From NCBI GenBank assembly GCA_963402885.1, contig OY727099.1:8544001-8608000 (forward strand): a stretch of DNA of 64,000 nucleotides, read 5' to 3'. The DNA is from Antedon bifida. Taxonomy: Eukaryota > Echinodermata > Crinoidea > Comatulida > Antedonidae. Below are positions 13,001 through 28,000 of the stretch, piece by piece. The notes beneath the pieces are model-generated. The model ran no database searches. It was not told the DNA's origin and saw only the letters and a program-made list of their open reading frames with translations. How positions within the stretch are numbered: position 1 is the stretch's first letter; every line of letters starts with the position of its first letter. Made by a program: the position numbers and the translations under genes.

Positions 13001-16000
13001 GATACTTGTTCAAAGAAGTTTGAGAGGAATGAGATTTTAAAATCCAATGTTGATGCAGAGTATACAGCCTTGATTTGTAGTTATGGAATAAAATCAAATG
13101 TTAATATAGACAAAGACAACATATATATTTACAATACTAACCTAGATGCTTTACTTGCATTTGTTATGTTAGTTTGAGGCGTAGTAGATTTTACAAGTTG
13201 GTTCATTGCAACATACGATGTTTGTTCTATGCTACTAGAAGGACGAGGTCCTGAATGTTAAAAAAAGCAAACGTAAAAAGGCATTTGCTAAACATGTTAA
13301 CAGCAGATCAATCAATAGATCAGTAATCAATAAAGATTACTAATAATTAATCAATACAAACTAGTTAGTTTTGAACTGTCTAAACTACAGGAAGGTAGTA
13401 CATTCTGTAAAATATTATCTACCAATTAATCAATCAAAAATATAAGATCAATAGTAATCAATATTTAAAAGTTAGTTTGGTCTAAACTACAGGAAGGTAT
13501 TGAATTCTATAATTATCTGAAGATCAATCAATAAACTAATCAATAACCAATATAAGATCAATAGTAATCAATTTTAAATGTTTCTATAAACTAAAAGGTC
13601 AAGGTTCACAATTTTGTAAATTGTATCAATAATCAATATAAGATCAATAGCAATCAATGAAAAATTAAACTACAAGAAGGTCAAGGTTCAGAATTCTGTA
13701 AATGATAACACATAAATCAATATACTTGATCAATAATCGAAGAAAAATAATTATTAATCAATATTTGTGTTAGTGTTTGGTCTAAGTACAAACCTTGTTT
13801 TGGTGTTTCGGTTCTTTCAATATAATGAGAATTCCCTGTGAAAAATGAAAATAAAATTTAGTACAAGCAACAATAATTTATATAATGAATGAATATATAA
13901 TATAATAAGTATATAATAATATATAAGTGAATAGTAAATAAATTAAAATAAACGTTTTTTTACCCCTCAAAAGTTGTTTAGAAGAGGACCTCGTCATTAA
14001 TTGTGGTTTACTGGAATTTGTTCGCCTTTAAAAAAAACCAAAATTCTATTTTAGTAATTTTCTTTAAAAACATAGAACAAAAGCATTAAGAATAAACATT
14101 ATATAATAAGAGAGATGAGAAATACCAACATTTTATGAATAAAACTCACCCATTGTATACATGAATATTTGTAGCTGATGGACATCGACTTCGAGTTAAG
14201 GGTTTAGCTGTGAATGCTGTCAAATAATAATTAAATTACCAACAAATGTTAATGCCAACTTAATTGTTATAATTCATATATAAAGTATCTAAACTTTCCT
14301 TTTGCATATAGAACATATTACTGAACTTGTAAAATATAGTGTAATATGTAAGGGCGTGTGGCGCAGTGTGTTGGACGTTTGACTACTGATCGTGAGATCG
14401 AGGTTCGAATCCAACACTCGCCGCATTGCTTGTATCCTTAGGCAAGATACTTTACTTACGTTTGCCTCTCTCCACCCAGGTGTATAAATGGGAACCCGGT
14501 TAGATCAAGACACAACCTTGCGCTGATTTCTAGCTGCATTATGGGAGTATGTTTCCATACGTGTTTGATCCAAAATGACTGGGGCAATAATGTACAGCGC
14601 TTAGAGTTTTCACAACATTAGGCGCTATATAAATCCAGGGTATTATTATTATTAATATAGCATACCTTTAGTTATAACTTCAGCATAATTTTGGCTGTCA
14701 TCAGTGAGCATTGGTTGGCTTTTCAGCGGGCTTCCCGATCGTCTGCCAGTCATTTGACGTTGACCAACCGGAACCACTTTCTCATTTGGTACCATTGACA
14801 TGCTTATCTGTTTGTTGTAAGGGCGATTCTGGAATGGTGATGGTGCTCGATGACTCAACGACTGAACAGATTTCCGCGTGTCTACAACTGAATGAGTCCA
14901 GTCAAACTTTTCATCTAAAAGAAAAATTGTTCTAATTTATAGGTGCAAGTTTTTGTACCCATAGCTTTGGGGCAAGGAGTTTCAACGAAATGGAGTGGAG
15001 CTGTATCTTGGTGATTTAGATGCTCGGTCACCATCCCGGGGATGTCTTGTTTGCATTATTTTTTTTCCTATCCAATTAAGCTAGAAATCATGAATAATTC
15101 ATTACCTTAATTATTTTCTATTATAAAGGATTGCAAGATAGCTAATCTACTTCCTAAATATACTGAACCTAACCCTCTAAATAATCTCTCTCAACTATTA
15201 AAAAAAACATGTTCTTGAAAGACCTCGAACCGAGGGCTCCAGTGTAATAGGTTAAAGCCTTTCCCACTAGACCAAACATTTCGGCTGATAAACGCTGTTT
15301 ACACAAATTGTTTAATCTCTCTGCATGCTTATATAGCGCCCTCTATAATGTTCATATTATGTCATAATTATTCTAATGAATTATTCATGATTTCTGGCTG
15401 TCCTGTGTCCTGCTTACCTGCAAATTGTAAATCAGCAAGTTGGTTGGCTACATAGTGTTCCGCAAATGCTTTCTCATGATGTGGGCAGAGACCTTCCACA
15501 TGGCCTAGAGGTACGCCTGTTGCAGTTAATCCATGGTTACCCTGGGAGTAATGGAACGTTGATTGATCTGTGGTAATGAAAATGATCAATGTTAAAGTAT
15601 GCTATGATAATGTGTTTACAAATATTAGGATGTTGAAAGTAGAACAGCACTCAAATGCCTCTTTGACACACCCTTTCATTCTCTACAAAAAACCAGTCTA
15701 TCACACTAAATCACATAACATGTAGAGGGAAACATTTTGTATACGGACCTTGAGCTGCTGGAGGTAAAATACCACTCAACTGGTAGGCTCTTGGCTCTCA
15801 ATACCTTGTATGCCTCTTTGACCCACCCTTTCTTTCTCTACAAAGAAACCCCTCTATCACACCAAATTACATGGCATGCAGGGGGAAATGTGTTCTTACA
15901 TATACCTTGAGCTGCTGGGGGTAGAACACCACATAACTGGTAGGCTCTTGGCTCTCAATACCTTGTATGCCTCTTTGACACACCCTTTCATTCTCTACAA

Positions 16001-19000
16001 AGAAACCTGTCTATCACACCAAATCACATGACATGCAGGAGGAAATGTGTTTGTATACATACCTTGAGCTGCTGGGGGTAGAACACCACTCATCAGGTAG
16101 GCATTAGTGATTGCTTCAAGGTACTCTGTCTGCAATGAAAAAACACACAAACAATTAATAAGCTTTCCAAATTATTTTAAACATTTTGGAAAATCTTCTC
16201 TGAAATAATATTCGCTGTGGTACTCACTTTCTTCAGTTGCCTTTCCTCACATCTTTCCTGAACAAACATCGGCACGCCATCATTTCTTCCTGGAGTGATG
16301 CTTCGTTTTCCAGCGGAAGAAAGACGATCTGTATGTCTGTATCTCATTGTTTTATCCTGAAGAAAAAAAAAAAAAAGTTTTCTATCGATAAGACAAAGGT
16401 TTCCCAGGAACAATTGAAAAAAGGTTTGTAGTAATAAATGAGAATGAAAAATAATATTATTATTTTTTTTTAAATATTAGTTTGATAAAAAGAATTTTAT
16501 TCCCAAAAGTATAACATGTTAAACATTTTACCTTCTTCTTATCATTTTTTGAAGTTGGTGTTGTCTTCTCTTTGCCATCTTTTGCATTTTCTGGTCGACT
16601 AGCAGCTTTTTCTTTCGCAAGATTTTCTGCTGCTTTTTCCAAACTTTTTCTTTTTTTGTCTCTCTCTTTTCTTGACCTCAATTTTTTCTTTTTGGAAAGC
16701 TGTAAAAAATGAAAATGTCCAATTTGATAAATCTTCATTCAAATAAAAAAAAAAAAACCAACACAAACATTACCTTTCAATAAAAACTGACTTCAAGGAA
16801 CCAAAGCATGCTTTATGGCAAACTGGCCATATATTCATATTACAATATTCTAATAATTACAGTTATTTATAATTGTGAATAATTGTAAAGTTTACCTTTG
16901 GAGCCAAAGCAAGCAAATGCACAGGAAGTCCATCATCAACTGAACTGTCAGATCCACTTGTACTAAGAACATAAAAATTAACAATTAAGATTTTATATAG
17001 CATGCATTATGAAACAGTTCCACCCCAATATGAAAATGGATTGTCCTATTCACCCTACCTTGATTCAATAGCTGATGTGTAATCATCACTCAGGCTGACT
17101 ATACCATTCTCTGGCATAGGGGATCCCGTTCGTTGAAGATGCGCTAGTATTTCTTGTCTCATTTTCTCCTTTAGTTCATCCAATATTTGTTCATACTGAA
17201 ATAACAAATCATATTAATGATTTTCTAGAATCATGTTATTATGTTCTCAAACGGACATAATAAAGAAAAACAAACAGTTTAGGTAAACATGTAGTGTAGG
17301 CCTAAATAATCTGTTTACTAAGCAAAGATATAAAGGAATATGATAAATTTAAAAACACAACAGCTACTACAGTACATGATTACAGGTTAAAATGCTATGA
17401 TAGGGAGAAAGATTAAAAAATGGAAATATTAAGGCTACAACTTGGAGTTAAGTAAAGGTTACAACATGAAGGTTAAAGGTTATTATATTGAGGTAATAAG
17501 CATGAATTATATTTTACTTTCAAACAAATATAAATATTACAGATGAGGAAAGAAAAAGTGAAATGGTCCAATATGAATATTTAATTTAATGAAAACATAA
17601 TCAAATAAAAAAAAAGCAAATATCTCCATAATATGATGTAAAGCAAATGAACAAAAAAGCAAATTTATAATTCTTTTAAAAAGTTACTCGAATAAACGCC
17701 CGAGGCGAAATGTGTTTTAATACAATATTGTGTATATATGCATGTGGCAGGACGTTTATTTGAGGAAATAAATAAAAGCCATAGGGCGTTTACTCGAGGG
17801 GGGCGTTTATTCAAAATGATGTTCTATGAGGGCGTTTACTCGAGGGGGGCGTTTATTCAAACTGATGTTCTATGGGGGGCGTTTATACGAGGTAGGTGTT
17901 TATTCGAATAAACTTTGATAAGCATTAAAAAATACAGGCATATACAGATTACAAAATAAAAAAAACGATTTCAAACAAATTAATGCAAATGAAGATTGCT
18001 TATGAATAATTCAACATCTGTTTGTATTTACCATTGAGAATATAAAATTGTGGCATAAAAACGATATGTAAATATTACAGTTAATAATAATAACTTTTAT
18101 AAAAAATGAAGAAATATTTGATTATATTAGGTTATATAAAAGCTGACTTCCTCAATGTTACTGAAAATAGTAGTAACATTATAAACTGCTCATGAAACTC
18201 AAATCTGGCAACAACGTTGCAAACACTTGCAATGAGAAAATTGATGTACATTATTTTGAAATTATTATTCAAAGGATGAATTAGTTTATATATTAAAATA
18301 TATTATAAAAATATGTAAGTGGGACTAACCTTAGAAATATCTGGGTCACAAAGGTCCAACAAAGAGTCACAAAAATGGTAGCCCATTGCTTCAAAGTCTT
18401 TGGTGTTGAAATGGGTCTTGTTCCGAGAGCCTAAAGAAGAGCCACAGAAAGTAGCCTAGCAAAAAAAGAAAATGCCGACAATATTATATGATATGGTTAT
18501 TATTATGACTAATTATGATTGATTGAAGTTCCCAAGAAGTACATGAAAAATGTATATTTTAATTTTTTTTTTAAACCAATTATTATTATTACCTCCATTG
18601 TGAAACTATTCAAAATGCCCATTTGCCAAATAACAACACGCCCAGTACCTTCTTTACTCTTCTGAACTTTGAACTTGCAACTATTGTAATTAAACTGAAA
18701 GAAAAAAATGTAAAAAATATATTTTCACTCCTGAGGATGATAAAAGTATATTGATGGAAACGTTGAAAAACTCAACAGTACACTTTTTCAGACCTATATA
18801 TATGTGTACCGCAAACTTTATATCAACAAATAGAAAATATAGTTATCTATCATTTCCCTTGAGTGTCAATTTAAAGACAACTTGTACATTGAAATTAGTG
18901 GAAGACATTCAGTAGTTAATCCATTTGCAATACGGCAAATTGGCGTAATTAACAGTGGCGATGCCAGACACGAGAAACCATGATACAACCACTGAATGTG

Positions 19001-22000
19001 GTCCATTCTATGGATCATTTACTGTTAAACTTTGCCTACACTATAAAACTAGTTTGTGATGTGCCCAAATATGGTAATAATATACGCAAATATGGTAGTG
19101 ATATGACATCATCTTGTCCATATATGGGCACATCACATTAATGTGATAGTGTAGACAGAGCTTTATACTATATGTTTTACAACCTTAATTTTCAACGTAA
19201 TATTTAAATCCATACAAACCTTCTCTGGGGCGTTCCTTCCCAAGATGACTGGAAATATACGCTCCCTCAAACGTCGTGATGCAATATGCTTATTATCACA
19301 GCCGTAGATAAACACATTCTGTTTCCGACTGTGTCCGTGAAGGTCACAGTACATAATGATCTCACGTTCATCTTGTAACCTGAAAGAGAAATTACAATGT
19401 AACCAAAACAATGTTGACTGTGAATCCGATAATTATACCTTGTCTACACTATCAAACTTTGATGTGACAAACAATGTTATGTGGCCCGATATGGACATGA
19501 TGATGCCATATCACTAATAATTGGGAATATCACTACCATGTATGTCCCAAAGGTTATGAGTGAGTGGCCGAGCGGTTAAGACAGTGGAACCGTAATTACG
19601 TAGCCATAACATCGGCAGGGGTTCGAGGGTCACTCACTCCATGGTTCTGGTGGTAGAACGAGTCTTCTCGGATAAGGACTATAAACCGTAGGTCCAGTGT
19701 ACACATCTAGCTCGTGTGCACTTTAAAGAACCTAGTACATCTTTCGAGACAAGTAGGGGGTTACCCCGGTGTATTAGTACATCACAGCCACTGATCACCA
19801 ACTGGGCCCTCTGGGAGACCAGTCTTTGACTGAAGAGGTTACCCAGTATAAATATATATTTCAATCAAAGGTGTCCTTCTAATAGGAGTTCTACTATAAT
19901 TTTGTACTTGAAATTGATTGGTGGAACTTACTTCTTAATCATGTTTTTCGTGTGAGCAACTGAAGGGAAGGAGTCTTTGAGAATACTTTTGTAATTTCTG
20001 TTTAAGTCTCTTCCTGAGAGAGAACATCTATAGTTGCCGACAATAACACCATCCGGATTCAACATCGGTACGATTTTAAAAACAAATGTGTCTCGCAAAA
20101 GCTGGTAGAAAAAATTTGAATATGGGATCAAATATCAAAATAATAATCTAGTTTCATTCACTCTTGGTTTTCACCAAATAATAAATTAATTTAATTTAAT
20201 AATTAAATAAATTGTTTGCTTACCTTGGCATCAGCACTGTTCCCTGTGAGGTAGTCCAGGAAACCCTTCATCATCCAGCTGGAATTGGTTTCACCTGGAT
20301 GCACTCGTGCAGTTAACACAACTGCTTTTTTAGTCTTCAAAAATAAAAAAGAACCTTAGTAGTAATAGCCTAGTAGTACACAACGTTTATCTTTTGTACG
20401 ATTTAGGCTCATAAGTATACACAAGAGATGAAATGACTCGTGAACTAGAAAGATCCTTAGGTGGTTGCATAACTTAATGCATTATCAAATAGATGTGTGT
20501 TCACACTGGTAAAGTTACCTACCTTAGCATCTGAAGGGTGTTTAGATGGTGATGTTATCGTAAGAATGTACACGCAGTTACCAGCTAAAGACCGGCACAA
20601 AACACGCACTTTGCAAAACTTATTCTTTACTGGATCGTTACTAAGGTTTAACAAATAATCCTACACAAAACATAATAATAACATTGTCATAATGTAATAA
20701 AAAAAATAGATAATAAAATTTAATAAACATTTTCGTAATGTGTAATTATTATTATCTCTATTGAGGGAAAAACAAATTTAAGATCATTTGGAATAATGTT
20801 CCTCAATCCAAACTATAAACTGACGTTCACATTACCTGTAGATGTGAGTAGGTGTAAGGATAACAATGAGCAAGGTAACAGGTATCATTTGCATTTTGGA
20901 ACATACAAGTCCATGTCAACGAATAAAAGTATTTTTCACCCTTCAAATCTGTACGTCTGTAAAAAAACCAAAATAAACCATCACAAAATAGCAGTTGGGA
21001 TCTAACAAGGCAATCTAACAACAGGATGCTGAGCTCTGGAGATCAAATGGTTTATCTGTGGCTGCGACATGATCAGTTCCACCACCCTTAACAGACACCT
21101 CGTGCCACAAAGAATATGTACATAGTACAGTATAGTCTTGGTATGTGTCGCAGCCAGACATAAGATCAAAGGACTGTTATGAGTTCCTATCTTGGCAAAG
21201 TGAGCTCAGTGTCCTATTGCAAAGTACAGTAAGTATAGCCCATGAAGTTGTAAAATTAATTACTGCAATAAATCAAGAAAGTACTGAAGTAAATTCTTAC
21301 TGTATGTTGTTCTTGTAATATTTTATATCTTGTCCGATCCTTCTCCAGCCTCTACCTTTGGTCTCCGCATCTTTTTCTGAATACATCAATGGCTTCATAC
21401 CCATGTTGTACAGACTTCCAGACTGTGTGAAAATAACAATGTTTATAAATACATTTCAAACATAGAGGTATGATACAACTAGAAAACCAACTAGGTTAAC
21501 AAGGTGACGCCAAGGGCAGGGATTATGTCCGTAAAATATTATTGGTTTATAAAACTAATTATACTGTTGATGATTTGCAATGAAATTAATAGTTTTTTGG
21601 TAAATGTCATTTGAAAGAATGATATGAACAGCCGAAGCCTGAACTTACTTTGAGAAAGTTAGTGATAGTAAATCGGTAACGTACACCAGGTTTTACGTTC
21701 TTAACTTGGAAATAGAACCACTGCGTGTGCTTATTGGTGTACAGATCGTATCGTAGCAATAAGTTATATTCATATTCTCCACTGAAATGGAAATATGAAA
21801 CAAATCTAAATAAACACTAGTACAGATCAGTATAAATTTTATTAAAAATCATGAAGAAAGAAATCATGACAGACAGGAAATTGAGATTTATATATTCCCA
21901 CTGAAAAATGTTGTTGTTGAATATGCAATTTTGATGTTCCATAATAGTTATTCACTTTCACAAAAAATTGGATCAAAAAAAAAAATTAATTATCTAAAAT

Positions 22001-25000
22001 AACTAATTTAAAGAAAAAATATTTAAATTGACTGGAAGACAACAGGTTTTGGTTGAATTTTATTTTGTCTTTTTATAAGTGAAAACATTCCTTTTTTAAG
22101 TGATTAACTATATTAAAACTACAAAATGACCTATTCAACATCTTTTTTTTATCAATCTGCATTTTTCATGTTTTTGGGGGACAATACATCTTTGGGCTTT
22201 AGCCTAAATCTGTTTCTCACTCCTGGTTATTTTTCATTGGTGACCGAATAAATATTATTATTATTATTAAACTTACACTTTAGTAGCTTTCATCAGATTG
22301 CCACTTTCAAACCGTGATTCAAACAATAGAGTTGTATCTTCTTCTGATTTTAATTTAATACCGCGGAACGAACAGCTGTGTTTGCTTCCTCCCACTCTGG
22401 ACCTCAGAAACTGTGAGACAATAAAACAAAATATGAATATGAAAAGCTGTATAATATAAGCAATAAAAGAATTGTTTATTTCTATTTTACATAAAATATG
22501 GCTTCAATTTGTTGTCATTTTAATTTCTTGAGCTTTGCTACTCCGCTTTGAAGAAACGCCTCCCCGAATAAATTCCCCCACCCCATAAAACATCATTTTG
22601 AATAAATTCCCCCTTGAATAAACTCCGCAAGGCCTTTATTTATTTCTGCAAATAAACTCCCACCACATGCATTATATACATAATATTGCATTATGCATTT
22701 CTATTTGTAGTAGAATTCATTGATTGACATGATCTACAATTTACCAAGCATTTTGATTTTTACTGTACTGTATCTTATCCCAAGGATGTTTTGGCATGGA
22801 AATTAATAGTAGTTGTATATCCTGAATATCTTGAATACTAGGTAAAATTATGAAGACAAAATCACATGACTTACGTAGGCCTCTTTGGTTGGTGGGTTGT
22901 AGTACACAACTTTACCATCTCCGTCTGTTGGGTGGTGAGGAGTTTTCTCTAGACCGGCTACAATTCAAAATAAATGTAAAATATATATTAGTTTTAATAG
23001 TAGTAAATATAACATAACATAGCACTAATCAAAAGTATAGCATAGGTTTCTAATAATTAAAGTGAATAATTTTGTTAGTTACTTACTTGGGACATAGAAA
23101 GGCTCTTCAAAGTTAGGTACAACTGAAATATGAACTATCCTGTCTGGTAATACCTCCATTTCTGCAGGCCTATGAAATTTAAAGAACAAAATATTGTCAA
23201 ATAATACCTCTTTCACATTAAAAGCAAAACTCTGGAGACACTCTGGAGTTGATGCCCTGGCGTGTTGGTGTGAAAGGTAAAATCAAACAACTCTGGAGTT
23301 CAAAACACAGGGGTTGAACAGCTGAGCTGAGTTCCGGAGGGCAAACTGTGTGGACACACCGGGACAGTCAGTGTGAAAGGTATCAACATCAAACTCCGGA
23401 GTGTCTCCAGAGATCACTGCAGAGTTTTGGTGTGAAATGGGTATATGAGTAAATCCATGTTAATGATGTAGCCCTAGTTAAAAAATTAATTTATTAAACT
23501 CACCATCGTGGTGCCTGTTGTGGTCCGTATTCTTTATTTAAGGCGTACAAATTCCGTGGCTCACGAAGTTTAGGAACCTACAAAAACATGTTGTTCAAAG
23601 TTATATTAAATAAATCAATATTTGGTCGCCTCTCCCAATGTGAAAGTTAAACAATCGAATCCTTGGAATAAAAAATGATGAAACATTATTATGTTAATAG
23701 TGAGGGACAGAATATCATGATTTCCAGACATTTTTATTGTCGCTCGGTAAAGTTACAGGGAATTAAAAAATGTAATGCCTTTAAATATTTGAATTTTTTT
23801 TAGTATTTATAAAAAGGATGTCATTTCTTAAAAGTTTCTTACAACCGGTATGAGGAGTGTTTAGATAATATACATAATCACATGGTGGTCATGTTACTAT
23901 AGAAATCAATAATCAATTATAGTGAGAACTTGATAATCAATACTCGTCATCTAAGCCTAATCCCAAAGGGGATTACCTTTCTGAAAGGTATTAATAGATT
24001 ATCTGTCGGGATGCGATATTCTTAACTATCCTAACTTAAAAAAAAAATATTGTTTAAAAAAAAATTTGTTTTTTAAATTTACAAAAGAAAACCCTCAAGT
24101 GGGCTCATTCAAGTGAATACTATCATACTACCTTATTTAGTCATTACCAAATCTTATCCACAAGCTTAAATTTAGAATGTAAATGCGTTTTAATGCATTT
24201 AACGCTGTTGGATGTATGTAATAAGATAGACAGACTTACCATCTTTCCTGCTTGATAACTGTATGTGATCTGCGTTGATTTTTTCTCATCCTCACCTGGT
24301 TGGTAATCTGCAAGAATAATAGCATCTCTTTAGCGAGTAACTAAATTGATAACAACGTGCCATACAGCATAATTAGATGATCAATAAGAGCTTCCGTTTG
24401 TAAATATCATTTATTGGATTATTTTCAGACAACTATCTTTATTAATTTAGTATTGAGGATGAATGTGAAACATCCTTTGTTAGTCATCACTGATTGGTTT
24501 ATTAAAAATGCTGTCTTGTTACTACGGGATACAATATCTTTGAAATCCTTAAAGAAACACTGATATTAATTAATAACTTCAAGTAGTCATAAAATTGTTG
24601 AAAGTACAACATTCTACTATACTTGTCATTGATTGGCTGTTTATGATCTAGTTTCCATGGCAATAGTTAACAATGTAAATAACAATTTCAGATCAGAAAA
24701 CTGCTACAATATTAAGAGACTTAGCTGTAAGTTAATTACAAAAATAATATCAATTGAAATTGAATAGTGCGGAATATTCAACTCCATCCTTAGGTTGAGC
24801 CCTTCTATTAAATAGTACTATTCTATTGATTGGTGTTCGGCGTAACAATTAAACATGTTTGCAAAAAATCTTGTCATTAAACTCAAGTTTATCTTAATTT
24901 TATTATGCTGTCGGAAGTTCGGCAACATTATTCACGACATCACCTTAAACACTTCAATGTCAATCAAGGACTTACGAAAGTTAGAAAAGCTCTCGAAAAA

Positions 25001-28000
25001 ATCTGTAAAAGGAGCAGCTGATATAAATTACTTTAAAAATTGCAAAACGTTTGGCGTGTTTCCGAAATGTATATTATTCTATTATTCGCACATACCTACG
25101 CATAGTTGTATAATCCCTCTCACCAATTGAAATTATATAAGTATGTAAAAATAGAATCCACAAAATCTACACAAAAAACATATATGATATATCTGAACTA
25201 TACAAAGTACACGTTGTGTAGCAAATCAGTCTGAAAATCACACCACACTACGTAATAATAGACGTTTTGTTCTCCAACAATGGATGGCGACGGCGATCAA
25301 GTGGTTGTGATTGTGTCGTGTTCGAATATTGCATTTTATACATCTTAACGACAACATGATTTTATTGATTTTCTCCCACTATTTGTGAAAATAGAGCCAC
25401 TGTGTTTGTTCTTAAATACCAGTTCTTTTTATTTCTATTCTAAACTCTTGATCAATATGTGTAAATAATTTCATATGGTTTGAGTATTACTACTACTACT
25501 ACAATCAATACTTATGTAATAACATGCATATATAGTGGCACAATAGGTTGGTGCTTTAAGTAAGCTTGCCTTTAAATTCCACAGCCTCGGGTTCAATTCT
25601 TCTCATGGCCAAAAACAGCATCATGTAATACATAAATGTGCACTAAAGCATGTAAAAGTATATATTTTTTATTTAGTTTCAGTATTAACTACTACAATCA
25701 ATACTTAATGTAACAATAACATGCATAGTGGCACAATAGATTGGTACTTAGTAAGCTTGCCTTTAAATTCCACAGACCTGGGTTCAAATCTGCCTATCTT
25801 CTCATGGCCAAAAACATCATCATGTAATTACAAAAATGCGCACTGAAGCATGTAAAAGTAATAAATTTTGTTTATTTAATTAAATTCTGATTTTTTTTAT
25901 GAAGCTGTAGAATTCTGATGCCCTGGATTGAAAAGCTATCAAGTAACGCAAGGCAAACATAGTATGTAAAACGCATGGACGTTGGTGGTGCATCATTTGT
26001 GAAACGACGAATTGATTAAAGAAAATGCAGAAAATGCTTATCATTGTTTACTTATGAAGTACAGTAATTAAATTGACTAGCTAGCATGACTATGTATGAA
26101 ACAATGTTTGTACTGACACGTATACAGGTGTAAATAGACGTCTAAAGTAAGGTAAATAAGAAACACCTGCTTGGTTTCACACATGAATATTAATTCTCCT
26201 CTTGTTAAGAATGTCAAAATTATAATGGTGTGTTTCACATTCTTTCATGATTTCTTTCAATGCTTTCAACTTAAATTAAGGTTCTATAAATGTATGTATC
26301 TTGTATACTATCATAAAAGATACAATTAAAGTTGTATTGTTCCCCTGAAAAAATAATTGTTTAACATTTTTTTGTTGAATATGCAATTTTAATGTTACAT
26401 AATAATTATTCACTTTTACCTAAAATTGGATGGAAAAACCATTGTTTAGTGATTAACTTGATTAAATCTTCAAATTGACTATTGAAAGTCTGATTTTATT
26501 AATCTTCATTTTTTGGTGGACAATGCATCTTTAAAAATCCTATTAATTTTCTAGTTTTATAGACCAAAATCAACAACATATCACATCCAATTTAATAGTC
26601 TTACCTCTTGTCATAAATTGATTTTTATCTCCAACTGAATTAACATTTTTGAAACCAAATTTGGCAACTGGTTGAGGAACAGCATGGGATATCCACGCCA
26701 TTTTGATTTTCTTATCTTTAGTACTTAACATATTTAAAAGTCTTCATTACAGATATTCGATATCTATTTGCATAATCAGTGTCTGTACCACCTGTATTTA
26801 AATCACTGATATATTCACATTCTGTTTAATTAAAATCAATCAAAATATTCCACGCTATACGACTAACAAAATCCAGATAATATACAGTACACCACATTTC
26901 AATGGGTTGGAAAAATCCAGTAACGTCTGTGGTATTTTAAGCTATTACAAATTTCAAACTCCAAATTTCGTATACAAAATATTTTCCAACATCCTATGAA
27001 ATGCTCAGGATCAGTATGATTCACGTTGAATTATACTGGTTGGTAAAGTGGTAAAATTGCTGTGTAGGTAGACCTACACAGCATGAGAGAGACAACCAGT
27101 AGGCCTACAGTATATAATCCTTCTTTTACAAATGATAACAGGTTCTAACAAGACCAGTTGCACTGTTATTCAGTAGTATTTCTGTCACCCTTCAAATTCA
27201 GGTACTTATTTGATTGGCTGTTATAGCTTAAACTGTATCTTGTCATGATCTTTCATTTGTTAAGAGGACATACTTAAGATTTCAAGGTTAAGACTTAAGT
27301 CTTAAGAACAAATAGGTTCTTTCTAAAGTTACATCAATAAGTGCAAGGTCAAGACAAACAATACATGCTTTTCTATTGAAAAGAATCAATGTTTTTTGTA
27401 ATCGTGTTATGGAGTTAAAAACAAGTTAAAAGTTGAATCTTATAAAAACAATAGACACCTTTCACACCCGTAACTATGTATCAAAATTGAACAATGGTAA
27501 AATCCAATAAAACATGTACATGAGGACGCTATTATTGAATTTATACAAAAAATAATCTTTATCAATTAACATACTTAAATGTCAAATTTAATTACGATTA
27601 TTATTATTACTTTTTAAAACTTTTTTTGAACTCTTCTTATTATTTTTTTTAATCATTTGAACATTATTGTATATTCCATATAAGTTTCATACATACATAG
27701 TTGTTTCATCCTGTTTGTAATACACAAACTTATGATGGTTATCTATAGGCAAATGTTTGTTGTTATTTTTGCAGGTAATCTAACGATCGATCAATATTTG
27801 ATAATTTTTTTTTGCCATTTAGGAAAATGATTCATGAAACCCAAAAGCTACAAAAACCAGAAAAAAAGCCACATATTCTGCATACCTATAGTTTTTATCT
27901 TTTGTTTTTAATATCCTATAATACATTTTCAAATTAAAAAAAATAAAAAGTTGTACACAGTAAACATTAGGAAATCAAAAATTATGTAATTTTGGAGGCG

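Noticed and set aside
14351-14425. Functional tRNA gene
   Set aside because: The A and B boxes are good, but the unit continues into a SINE body with an ATT tail and does not form a clean cloverleaf.
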